Assembly: GCA_031257595.1 (NCBI GenBank)
Contig: JAIROH010000009.1
Coordinates: forward strand, 1-5,461
Length of the DNA: 5,461 bases
Origin: Treponema sp.
GTDB taxonomy: Bacteria; Spirochaetota; Spirochaetia; Treponematales; Breznakiellaceae
Reading direction: 5' to 3'
Positions 1 through 5,461 of this stretch are shown in pieces; position 1 is the first letter of the stretch; every line of letters begins with the position of its first letter. The notes under the pieces were generated by a model that had not been told where the DNA came from, did not search any database, and worked only from the letters and a program-made list of their open reading frames with translations. The translations under genes and the position numbers were made by a program.

Positions 1-1844
1 GTTCTCGGGCCCAGTCCCAAAAGCTCCCGCACTTCGTCGTCGGTAAGGGTTTCCCGGGCCAAAAGCGCGTCGGCGAGTTTTTCCACCTTGGCCTTGTGTT
101 TGCCGAGGATCGCCCCGGCCTGGTCCCTGGCGGTTTCCAGTATGCGCTTGACCTCTTCGTCTATCCGCCGGGCGGTTTCTTCCGAATAGTCCTTATGACG
201 GGCTATTTCTTTGCCCAGAAAAATCGGCTCGTCCTCCTGGCCGTAGGTAATCGGTCCCAGCTTGTCGGCCATGCCCCATTCGCAGACCATGCGCCGGGCC
301 ATGCCGGTGGCCTGCTCCAGATCCTGTTTGGTTCCCGTCGTGGTTTCGCTGTAGAAGAGTTTTTCCGCGGACCAGCCCCCGTAGCAGATAACGATCCTGT
401 CGTTGATCCATCCCCTGGTCCGGCTGTAACTGTCTTCTTCGGGGAGCGACATCGCCATACCCAGCGCCCGTCCATGGGGAACAATTGTCACCTTGTGCAG
501 CGGATCGGCGTTTTTGAGGAAATAGTGGAGCAGGGCGTGGCCCGCCTCGTGAATCGCCGTCATCCGCCGCTCTTTGTCGCTTATCACCAGGGTTTTACGG
601 GCGACCCCCATAAGCACCTTGTCCCTGGCCTCTTCCATATCGCTCATCAGGACTTTTTCCCTGTCTTTGCGGGCGGCGAACAGGGCCGCCTCGTTGATCA
701 GGTTGGCGATTTCCGCGCCACTCATGCCGGGAGTCGCGCGGGCGACCCGGACCAGATCCACGCCGGCGTCAAGGGGAATTTTGGCGGCGTGAATCCTGAG
801 GATCGCCTCCCGTTCCTTGATATCCGGCATCGCGACCACAACCTGGCGGTCGAAACGGCCGGGCCGGAGCAGCGCCGGATCGAGCACATCGGGCCTGTTT
901 GTCGCGGCGAGGATTATCACCCCGTCCTTGGAATCAAAACCGTCCATTTCCACGAGGAGCTGATTCAGGGTTTGTTCGCGCTCGTCATGACCGCCGCCGT
1001 AACCGGCGCCCCTGGTACGGCCTACGGCGTCAAGCTCGTCAATAAAAATAATACAGGGGGCGCTGCGGCGGCCCTGCTCAAACAGATCCCGTACCCGGCT
1101 CGCCCCGACTCCGACAAACATCTCGACAAAATCCGAGCCGGACATGTGGAAAAAGTTGACTCCCGCCTCTCCCGCGACGGCCTTTGCCATAAGGGTCTTG
1201 CCTGTTCCGGGCATTCCGACAAGGAGTACGCCTTTGGGAATTCGTGCCCCCATTTTGGTGAATTTCTGGGGGTTTTTGAGGAACGAAACCACTTCTTCAA
1301 GCTCATACTTGGCGTCAACCTGGCCGGCCACGTCGGCAAACGTAGCTTTTTTCCCTTCGTCATGGTAACGCTTGGCCTTGCTTTTTCCGAACTGGAACGC
1401 CTTTGATCCCGAACCCTGCATATTCCTGAACATGAACCAGATAAAGCCGATGATAAGAACCCAGGGGATGATTTCCAGCATGATCCGCCAGGGGCTGATG
1501 CCCGCTTCGGCGCCGCTTATGACAACGCCGCTTTCATTCAGCATGGAGATAAGGCCGGGATCGGTATAGGGAATCCTCGTCCTAAAGCGGACGGGCTCCC
1601 CCCCGGCGCTCCGGCGGACACCCTCGATTGTATTGTTGTCATAAATCGTAACTTCCTTGATTTCGCCCTTTCCCACATACTGGAGAAAATCCGAATAGGC
1701 TACCGGCTGGGAAACGGGAGTTTCGTTCCGAAAATAATACGCGCCGAAAAGGACCGCCATCGCTAAAAAGAAAAACAGAGCAAAGCGGTTCGGCCCGTTT
1801 TTCATCACCGGTTTTACAGGTTTGTTCCTGTTTTGATTTTCCAA
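1..1844 (-). CDS. ftsH: ATP-dependent zinc metalloprotease FtsH (3' end beyond the window)
   Basis: FtsH is a membrane-anchored AAA+ protease that unfolds and degrades membrane and short-lived cytosolic proteins. About 614 residues are visible, in frame with no stop up to the left edge, so only a short C-terminal tail should be missing. Numbered from the TTG at 1844: membrane segment 1 at about 21-38, an extracytoplasmic domain, membrane segment 2 at about 122-139, Walker A GMPGTGKT at 210-217, pore motif FVG at 243-245, Walker B IIFIDE at 265-270, the SRH with arginines 330 and 333, zinc motif HEAGH at 432-436, and the third zinc ligand probably D508. The start is uncertain. The TTG lies 3 nt after the tilS stop with GGGGGA about 7 nt upstream, whereas GTG 1808 and ATG 1805 lack a visible Shine-Dalgarno. 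Oddities: Met replaces the usual first Pro of Walker A, and Q507 precedes D508 where Asn is usual. Family assignment is certain. Confidence 0.96.
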   Translation of the reverse strand, partial: MENQNRNKPVKPVMKNGPNRFALFFFLAMAVLFGAYYFRNETPVSQPVAYSDFLQYVGKGEIKEVTIYDNNTIEGVRRSAGGEPVRFRTRIPYTDPGLISMLNESGVVISGAEAGISPWRIMLEIIPWVLIIGFIWFMFRNMQGSGSKAFQFGKSKAKRYHDEGKKATFADVAGQVDAKYELEEVVSFLKNPQKFTKMGARIPKGVLLVGMPGTGKTLMAKAVAGEAGVNFFHMSGSDFVEMFVGVGASRVRDLFEQGRRSAPCIIFIDELDAVGRTRGAGYGGGHDEREQTLNQLLVEMDGFDSKDGVIILAATNRPDVLDPALLRPGRFDRQVVVAMPDIKEREAILRIHAAKIPLDAGVDLVRVARATPGMSGAEIANLINEAALFAARKDREKVLMSDMEEARDKVLMGVARKTLVISDKERRMTAIHEAGHALLHYFLKNADPLHKVTIVPHGRALGMAMSLPEEDSYSRTRGWINDRIVICYGGWSAEKLFYSETTTGTKQDLEQATGMARRMVCEWGMADKLGPITYGQEDEPIFLGKEIARHKDYSEETARRIDEEVKRILETARDQAGAILGKHKAKVEKLADALLARETLTDDEVRELLGLGPR

Positions 1845-1847
1845 AAT

Positions 1848-3326
1848 TTATTCCCCCGCGGGTTTTTGGGCTGCGGACTCAACGACGATACGGGAACCGT
1901 TACGGCTTCCACCCTTCCGCACCCATACGATTTCTCCCTGAAAACTAACGATCGCCGCCCTGCCGTCCCTGTCCCGAACTTCGACAGCCGGGTTTTTTTT
2001 CCGTTCCAGAGAGCGCAGGACCAACGGAAACGACGCGAAAAAGCCGCGGGGAGAAACCGGCCTTTCCGTCATTGTATCCGGCGGAAAAGAACGCAGCGTC
2101 AGTGTTTCAAGCTTATAGAGTCCGGGGCTTTTAATCAACACCGAAAAGGCTTTGGGGAATTCCCGAATCCCGCCAAAAAGAGAATCCTTCCGCGCGATAA
2201 TTCTACCGCTTTTTTTCTCGAGCCGGAATAACCCCAGATCGCAGGCGGCTTTTTCCCCGGCGATAAACGGCGCAAGCGCCGCCCGCCTGGGCCTAAAACC
2301 GTTGTATTCCGACAGGATCGGGGATTCCCCCAGAAGCGGAATTGGGGATTCCGGCGCGGACGGAAGACCGGGAACGGAATCCGGCCCGCGGCAAAGGGTG
2401 TCCAGGGCCTGAAACAGGGCTTCCTCCCGTACCGCGGGGCTTTGGTCAAAAAAAGCCTTTTCGTCAACAAAAAGGCTTTCGCCCTCCCGGTTCCAGGGGA
2501 GGCGGCGCGACGCTTCCGAGGCGAGAAAAGCGGCAATGCCGGCCTGGGTTTTGTTCAGCGAAAGAAGCGGTTTTTGCCAGTGTGGAAATTCCCTGTCCAG
2601 AAACGGGACAAGGATCCGCCTAATCCTGTTCCGCAAAAACCGGGTGTCGTTGTTGGAAGAATCGGCGGTATATGAAAGGCCCCGTTCGGCAAGGTAGCCG
2701 ATAACCTCGGCCCGCGTTATCCCCAGAAGCGGCCGTACAATGGGGAGACCGGACCCGGAGGAACCGCCCAATTCGGGCGGCGCCGGAAACCCGGCGATGT
2801 ACTCCGCCATCGCGCCGAGCCCCGCCGGACCGGAACCCCTGAGCGCCGCCATAAGAACGGTTTCCAGCAGATCGTCCCTCGTATGGGCTATAAGGAGCGC
2901 GACGGCGCCTATCCTTCGGGCTTCTTTACGAAGGGCGTCGTGCCTGAAATGCCGGGCCGCGGCCTCAATGCCCGTATTCCGTACACGGGCATAGGCCCTG
3001 ATCACGCCGGGCTTTACGCGGTGAATCCTCAGTGGAATGGAAAAAGTCTTGCACAGGGCAATTACGTGCCGCTCGTCCCCAAAACATTCTTCCCGGCCGC
3101 GGATATTGTGGTTTACGTGCAGACAGCGGAGAATAAACGGAAAGGGGCCGCCGGAACTCCGGGTTCCGGCGGCCCTGATTGCGCCCAAAGCGGCAACCAT
3201 GGCCGTGGAATCGGCGCCGCCCGACAGGGCCGCGAGAAATACCGGCGGCCCGGCTTCGCCAAAACCCGGATAACGGCAAAGGGCGGCAAACAGCCGCTCC
3301 TCAAAACCGGTCCGGAAATTTTCCAT
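1848..3326 (-). CDS. tilS: tRNA(Ile)-lysidine synthase TilS
   Basis: TilS uses ATP to join lysine to C34 of the CAU-anticodon tRNA-Ile, so that it reads AUA and is charged with isoleucine; it acts in the cytosol. The 492-residue protein has the N-type PP-loop SGGADS at 35-40, the HVNHNIRG block at about 70-77, the block around IEAAARHFRHDAL at 120-132, AHTRDDLLET at 147-156, and the segment with DSSNNDTRF and RNRIR at about 222-236. The C-terminal 230 residues diverge from the common domains. It is somewhat longer than the usual 430-460 residues, with a Gly/Pro/Ser-rich insert at about 181-194. The AHTRDDLLET block has Thr and Leu where His and Gln are common (HHxDDQxET). The ATG lies in a 10-nt palindrome, TTCCATGGAA, with only a weak GAGAAA upstream. 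A weak promoter (TTGGTC, 17 nt, GATACT) may lie about 30-60 nt upstream. ftsH begins within a few bases of the stop, which suggests an operon. Confidence 0.93.
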   Translation of the reverse strand: MENFRTGFEERLFAALCRYPGFGEAGPPVFLAALSGGADSTAMVAALGAIRAAGTRSSGGPFPFILRCLHVNHNIRGREECFGDERHVIALCKTFSIPLRIHRVKPGVIRAYARVRNTGIEAAARHFRHDALRKEARRIGAVALLIAHTRDDLLETVLMAALRGSGPAGLGAMAEYIAGFPAPPELGGSSGSGLPIVRPLLGITRAEVIGYLAERGLSYTADSSNNDTRFLRNRIRRILVPFLDREFPHWQKPLLSLNKTQAGIAAFLASEASRRLPWNREGESLFVDEKAFFDQSPAVREEALFQALDTLCRGPDSVPGLPSAPESPIPLLGESPILSEYNGFRPRRAALAPFIAGEKAACDLGLFRLEKKSGRIIARKDSLFGGIREFPKAFSVLIKSPGLYKLETLTLRSFPPDTMTERPVSPRGFFASFPLVLRSLERKKNPAVEVRDRDGRAAIVSFQGEIVWVRKGGSRNGSRIVVESAAQKPAGE

Positions 3327-3522
3327 GGAATTTTCTCGGGGCTAGTATCCTGACAGTATCAAAACTGTGGATAGTAAGACCAACGACAAAAAACCACGAA
3401 CCACACTAACGGCACAAACATTTTTCCGGCATTCTTTTTTGTTCGTTTTTTTCGTGTCGTTCGTGGCTAAAAATTCTTCATGTGGTGTCCGGTTAATCCA
3501 CAAATTCATTGTTGTCAGTCTG
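3327..3522. other. Spacer between rplY and tilS
   Basis: The 196 bases contain no coding sequence. They hold the palindromic element at 3388-3466 and, nearer tilS, a weak minus-strand promoter-like pair (TTGGTC, 17 nt, GATACT). No pth gene is present, although one lies at this place in Borrelia as I recall its gene order. Confidence 0.6.
3388..3466 (-). repeat. Palindromic intergenic element, probably also the rplY terminator
   Basis: CCACGAAC (3394-3401) pairs with GTTCGTGG (3459-3466), and the stem extends inwards to 14 of 16 positions (3394-3409 with 3451-3466). Read on the minus strand, the stem is followed by six T (3393-3388), so it can act as a rho-independent terminator for rplY, whose stop lies 57 nt before the stem. 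The loop of about 41 nt is long and A/T-rich. The arms repeat with a 9-nt period (CACGAACCA, CACTAACGG, CACAAACAT). This looks like a dispersed palindromic repeat, but copy number cannot be judged from one window. Confidence 0.6.
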
Positions 3523-4164
3523 CTAGGCTTTCTTTTCGGCTTCCGCGGCGGGGGCCGCGGCAGCGGCGGGCGTTTCGGCGGCCTCGGCCTCTTCGGCGGC
3601 AGGCGCCGCCTCGGCCTTGGCGAATTTGACCAGGGCTACAACCTGATCCGGGTTGGAAATAAGCTTGACGCCGCTTCCCAGATTAAGATCCCGAACGTGT
3701 ATGGACTGATTAACTTTAAGCTCCGCAATGTCAACGTCAAGACGCTCGGGGAGGTCTTTTGGAAGGCACTCAACCTCAATATCATGAAGGGGAGTTTCCA
3801 GAATACCGCCTTCCCGTACCCCGACAGGATTACCGTGAATCCGCAGGGCAACCCTCGCCCTGAGCAGGGTATTGCCTTCCACTTCGTAAAAATCAACATG
3901 AAGGATGTTTCCGTCCCTGATGTTTCTTTGCGTATCCTTTACAAACGCGTCGTGAACCTGGCCGTCGATATCAACGCTTACTATAGTACTTTCGGATATG
4001 CCTTTTATGCCATTTACAAATTCGCCGGAATCAAGGTCGATGGCAATTGGATTTCCCTTTCGACCGTAAATTACCGCGGGAACACGCCCCGCTTTTCTAA
4101 GCCTTCTGGCCGCAGCCGAACCGGACCCGGAACGGTTACGGGCTTTAAAAATAACCTTACTCAC
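3523..4164 (-). CDS. rplY: 50S ribosomal protein L25, long CTC/TL5 type
   Basis: This is the 5S rRNA-binding protein L25 in its long form (general stress protein CTC in Bacillus, TL5 in Thermus). I chose the GTG at 4164, giving 213 residues, because GAGGAG lies 6 nt upstream. An in-frame TTG at 4209 would add 15 residues without that ribosome site. The N-terminal 5S-binding domain (about 4-95) carries the family signature around ARRLRKAGRVPAVIYGRKG (about 19-37). The C-terminal beta domain follows (about 96-182). The last 31 residues (183-213) are almost only Ala, Glu, Pro and Lys, probably a disordered acidic tail. Upstream, TGTTATAGC resembles an extended -10 (4190-4183) with TTGAAA (4209-4204) as a 15-nt-spaced -35. 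The leader would then be only about 12 nt, so this promoter is doubtful. The next gene in the direction of transcription is tilS, after 196 bp holding a likely terminator. Confidence 0.94.
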   Translation of the reverse strand: MSKVIFKARNRSGSGSAAARRLRKAGRVPAVIYGRKGNPIAIDLDSGEFVNGIKGISESTIVSVDIDGQVHDAFVKDTQRNIRDGNILHVDFYEVEGNTLLRARVALRIHGNPVGVREGGILETPLHDIEVECLPKDLPERLDVDIAELKVNQSIHVRDLNLGSGVKLISNPDQVVALVKFAKAEAAPAAEEAEAAETPAAAAAPAAEAEKKA

Positions 4165-4170
4165 GTACTT

Positions 4171-4176
4171 CTCCTC
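4171..4176 (-). promoter_or_regulatory. Shine-Dalgarno deciding the GTG start of rplY
   Basis: GAGGAG on the minus strand, 6 nt before GTG 4164. It favours this start over the in-frame TTG at 4209, and the resulting protein begins like other L25 proteins. Confidence 0.8.
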
Positions 4177-4260
4177 AAAATTGCTATAACAGAACAACGC
4201 TAATTTCAAAACTTGAAACTAGTACTTTGTAAACTCTAAAAACACATTTATAAGAATATT

Positions 4261-4343
4261 TAACCGCTAAGTCGAAGAAGTCGAAAAAGAGATAGAATAT
4301 AGGACTTTCCTCTACTTCTTCGACTTTTTTGAATTTGTGGTTG
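4261..4343. repeat. Second palindromic intergenic element with 9-nt periodic arms
   Basis: AAGTCGAAGAAGT (4269-4281) and ACTTCTTCGACTT (4314-4326) form a perfect 13-bp inverted repeat around a 32-nt centre. AACC (4262-4265) and GGTT (4339-4342) mark possible outer ends. On the plus strand the stem is followed by four further T, so it looks terminator-like in the direction where no gene ends. The left arm repeats GTCGAA with a 9-nt period, as in the element near 3400. It lies between tRNA-Gln and rplY, upstream of the rplY start. Confidence 0.6.
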
Positions 4344-4436
4344 ATATCCTCTTTAGCTTGATAATTTCCCATATTAGCATGTTTAGTCGTGACAACCCAC
4401 TAGTTTCTGTTCAGTTCGCCTTCCGACTCCGGGCCG

Positions 4437-4500
4437 GGGTTCAGCCCTGATGGCCGCATCCATGCGGCCTTTTCCGCCCCCTGGTTGGCGGGCTGAACCC
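4437..4500. repeat. Nested inverted repeat between tRNA-Gln and rplY
   Basis: GGGTTCAGCCC (4437-4447) and GGGCTGAACCC (4490-4500) are a perfect 11-bp inverted repeat. Inside is a second perfect 8-bp one, GGCCGCAT (4452-4459) with ATGCGGCC (4462-4469), followed on the plus strand by TTTT. A further pairing, CCGCC (4474-4478) with GGCGG (4487-4491), competes with the outer stem. I do not recognise it as a known RNA family. No supported coding sequence overlaps it. Confidence 0.6.
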
Positions 4501-4536
4501 TTCGAACCCTGCCTCTTTTCAAAGGTCAAACCCTTC

Positions 4537-4608
4537 CTGGGACGACAGGGTTCGAACCTGTGCATGCCGGAGCCAAAACCCGGTGGCTTACCACTTGCCT
4601 ACGTCCCA
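4537..4608 (-). tRNA. tRNA-Gln, anticodon UUG
   Basis: A complete 72-nt cloverleaf can be folded by eye. The 7-bp acceptor stem pairs TGGGACG with CGTCCCA. The D-arm is GGC-AAGTGGTAA-GCC. The anticodon stem is CCGGG/TCCGG (last pair G-U) around loop TTTTGGC, giving anticodon UUG. The variable loop is CATGC, and the T-arm is ACAGG-TTCGAAC-CCTGT. The discriminator is G73, as expected for tRNA-Gln. CCA is not encoded, so it must be added by the nucleotidyltransferase. The first base is U1, and U1-A72 is typical of bacterial tRNA-Gln. I see no convincing promoter in the 86 bp upstream. The sequence just downstream contains a complement of the T-arm. Confidence 0.96.
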
Positions 4609-4693
4609 ATGGACAACCTGGAAAGCCTTTTTCAAAACCCGAAAAGGAAGCCAAGCCCAAAACTCCAGTTTTTGGGAAAGCCTCGATAATTTT

Positions 4694-4738
4694 AAAAAAA
4701 GCTCCCTAAAAGAATACCAAAAAAAGCGGGAAAGGAGC
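4694..4738 (-). terminator. Candidate rho-independent terminator after spoVG
   Basis: On the minus strand GCTCCTT (4738-4732) can pair with AGGGAGC (4707-4701), seven pairs including one T-G wobble, and is followed directly by seven T (4700-4694). The 24-nt loop is long for a terminator. A weaker 5-bp hairpin (CGCCG/CGGCG) occurs closer to the spoVG stop. It would separate the ispE-spoVG unit from tRNA-Gln. Confidence 0.45.
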
Positions 4739-4768
4739 AAGAGGACGCCGCGATACGGCGCTGTACCG

Positions 4769-5050
4769 TTATATTTCTACCGAAGGGTCGTCCGCCACAT
4801 TACCTGAATCGTAGTGATCCAAAATTTTTTGCTGTAACGTGGCGCGGAATTCCGGGTGAATCGGATGGGCTACATCTTTATATTCCCCTGCCCTGGTTTT
4901 CCGGCTGGGCATGGCGATAAATACCCCGCTTTTCCCTTCTATAATTTTTACATTATGGACCACAAAGCAATCATCAAAGGTAACCGTTACATAGGCTTTA
5001 AGCTTTCCCTCACCGGCGACCTTGCGAACCCGAATGTCGGTAATTTCCAT
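4769..5050 (-). CDS. spoVG: SpoVG family nucleic-acid-binding regulator
   Basis: SpoVG is a small site-specific DNA- and RNA-binding protein. It was first known from Bacillus sporulation, but it also regulates gene expression in non-sporulating bacteria, including Borrelia. The 93-residue product aligns by eye with the family along its whole length: MEITDIRVRKV at the start, the FVVHNVKIIEGKSGVFIAMPSRK core (about 29-51), and GEYKDVAHPIHPEFR (about 55-69), followed by the helix bearing the family's variable end. The basic RK of the MPSRK segment belongs to the region linked to nucleic-acid binding. The ATG has a strong AAGGAG site (5062-5057) with 6 nt spacing. It follows ispE by 46 bp on the same strand. 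The ispE-spoVG neighbourhood also occurs in Firmicutes, where other genes lie between them. It is probably co-transcribed with ispE and ends at the hairpin at 4738-4694. Its targets in this organism cannot be read from the window. Confidence 0.96.
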   Translation of the reverse strand: MEITDIRVRKVAGEGKLKAYVTVTFDDCFVVHNVKIIEGKSGVFIAMPSRKTRAGEYKDVAHPIHPEFRATLQQKILDHYDSGNVADDPSVEI

Positions 5051-5056
5051 GGCGCT

Positions 5057-5062
5057 CTCCTT
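5057..5062 (-). promoter_or_regulatory. Shine-Dalgarno of spoVG
   Basis: AAGGAG on the minus strand, 6 nt before the spoVG ATG, is a near-consensus ribosome site. It fixes the start and lies in the 46-nt gap after the ispE stop. Confidence 0.85.
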
Positions 5063-5096
5063 AGTTTTGGCCCTGGTTCAGTGATACCTTTTTATT

Positions 5097-5461
5097 TTAA
5101 TGCCAGAAAGGCCGAAGTGCAAGGAAATTTGTATTTTGTACGCAATATTTCTTTTCAAGGCGGGTTTTTGCCCGATCCGCGCCTTCTTTGGCGTCGTAGA
5201 TTCCAAAACACGCGGATCCTGAGCCCGAAAGGCCCCGGAAAAGCGCTCCGGTATCCGCAAGGCTGTCCAGAATCGAAACATAGCAATCCCGCTTGTCCCC
5301 GCCGTTTTTAAGGAAAAGCGAAAGAAAATCGTTTTCGCAGGGCCAAAAGGCCGGATTTTTTTTCAGGGCCGCGACAATCTCGGTTTTTGCCGGAACGGGG
5401 CTTTTTTCCGCTCCGCTTTCCCGGCTTTTGTCAAGGAAATTGTAGGCTTCCGCCGTAACGC
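5097..5461 (-). CDS. ispE: 4-diphosphocytidyl-2-C-methyl-D-erythritol kinase IspE, C-terminal fragment
   Basis: IspE phosphorylates the 2-hydroxyl of CDP-methylerythritol in the MEP pathway of isoprenoid synthesis. It is a cytosolic GHMP-family kinase. Only the last 120 codons are in the window; the gene enters from the right edge and ends at TAA 5099-5097. The reading frame was translated by hand. Supporting signs are the ENDF block (visible residues 42-45), corresponding to the ND motif of IspE, and the glycine-rich GHMP motif 3, GLSGSGSACFGIYD (76-89), followed by a helix rich in Lys, Arg and Glu as in the family. N-terminal substrate and ATP motifs lie outside the window. The position just before spoVG agrees with the ispE-spoVG neighbourhood seen elsewhere. 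A different GHMP kinase is possible but less likely given the ENDF block, the motif-3 form and the neighbour. Confidence 0.85.
   Translation of the reverse strand, partial: VTAEAYNFLDKSRESGAEKSPVPAKTEIVAALKKNPAFWPCENDFLSLFLKNGGDKRDCYVSILDSLADTGALFRGLSGSGSACFGIYDAKEGADRAKTRLEKKYCVQNTNFLALRPFWH

Larger units (their letters stand above)
4165..4536. other. Gene-free stretch between tRNA-Gln and rplY
   Basis: These 372 bases hold no supportable coding sequence. They contain the 5' leader of rplY with a doubtful extended -10 site, the palindromic element at 4261-4343, the nested inverted repeat at 4437-4500 and the T-arm complement at 4501-4513. Base composition changes sharply: A/T-rich from about 4165 to 4410, then G/C-rich to about 4540. 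Confidence 0.7.

Noticed and set aside
96..1406. 436-codon open frame on the plus strand
   Set aside because: It lies wholly antisense to ftsH, which has every catalytic motif intact. The frame shows no recognisable domain and is explained by GC-rich codons of ftsH.
1816..1831. Small hairpin ACAGG-6 nt-CCTGT between tilS and ftsH
   Set aside because: Only five base pairs with no T-tract; it probably lies inside the ftsH coding region and could easily occur by chance.
2135..3409. Several open frames of 60-156 codons on both strands within tilS
   Set aside because: All overlap the well-supported tilS gene in other frames and have compositions typical of out-of-frame GC-rich sequence.
3367..4203. 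278-codon open frame on the plus strand with a glycine/arginine-rich stretch
   Set aside because: It is the antisense of rplY. The glycine-rich part is the complement of the Ala/Glu tail codons.
4165..4209. Upstream TTG start extending rplY by 15 residues
   Set aside because: There is no ribosome site before it, whereas GTG 4164 has GAGGAG at 6 nt and gives the usual L25 N-terminus.
4621..4676. Short hairpins upstream of tRNA-Gln (CCCAAAA/TTTTGGG and CCTTTT/AAAAGG)
   Set aside because: Six- and seven-base stems in an A/T-rich spacer with no adjacent gene end that needs them; no clear promoter or terminator can be assigned.
4383..4689. Short open frames on both strands covering tRNA-Gln and the inverted repeat
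   Set aside because: They run through the tRNA gene and structured repeats, have no good ribosome sites and resemble no family.
5078..5281. 67-codon minus-strand open frame
   Set aside because: It is out of frame with the ispE C-terminus, which carries the GHMP motif 3 in the correct frame.
1..5461. CRISPR arrays, insertion sequences, integrases or defence genes
   Set aside because: No spaced direct repeats of suitable length, no transposase or integrase motifs and no defence-type domains were seen; all coding genes are housekeeping.

Overview
The window reads as a spirochaete chromosome segment, most likely from a Treponema-like organism of moderate-to-high GC. The basis is protein similarity and gene order. 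As I recall it, Borrelia burgdorferi carries spoVG, rplY (ctc), pth, tilS and ftsH in the same relative order. The GC-rich coding sequence points away from Borrelia and towards a higher-GC treponeme, such as the termite-gut lineages. That genus-level guess is inference and was not checked by a search.

Every gene I can support lies on the minus strand, so transcription runs from right to left. Reading in that direction: the C-terminal part of ispE (5461-5097, cut by the window edge); spoVG (5050-4769), 46 bp further on and probably in the same operon; a spacer with a candidate terminator; tRNA-Gln(UUG) (4608-4537); a 372-bp gene-free stretch with several inverted repeats; rplY/ctc (4164-3523, GTG start); a 196-bp spacer with a palindromic element that may also terminate rplY; tilS (3326-1848); and ftsH (from about 1844, running off the left edge). 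ftsH and tilS are separated by only a few bases and look translationally coupled.

Functionally this is a housekeeping neighbourhood. IspE belongs to the MEP isoprenoid pathway and SpoVG is a small DNA/RNA-binding regulator. tRNA-Gln, L25 and TilS serve translation (a tRNA, a 5S rRNA-binding ribosomal protein, and lysidine modification of tRNA-Ile). FtsH is the membrane AAA+ protease. The tilS-ftsH pairing is common in bacteria. No pth gene is visible between rplY and tilS, where Borrelia has one.

I found no new protein system. What ordinary annotation leaves unexplained is in the spacers. There are two palindromic elements (3388-3466 and 4261-4343) whose arms share a degenerate 9-nt periodicity. 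There is a 13-pair complement to the tRNA-Gln T-arm just downstream of that tRNA (4501-4513 with 4544-4556). There is also a nested inverted repeat (4437-4500) whose right arm has two mutually exclusive partners.
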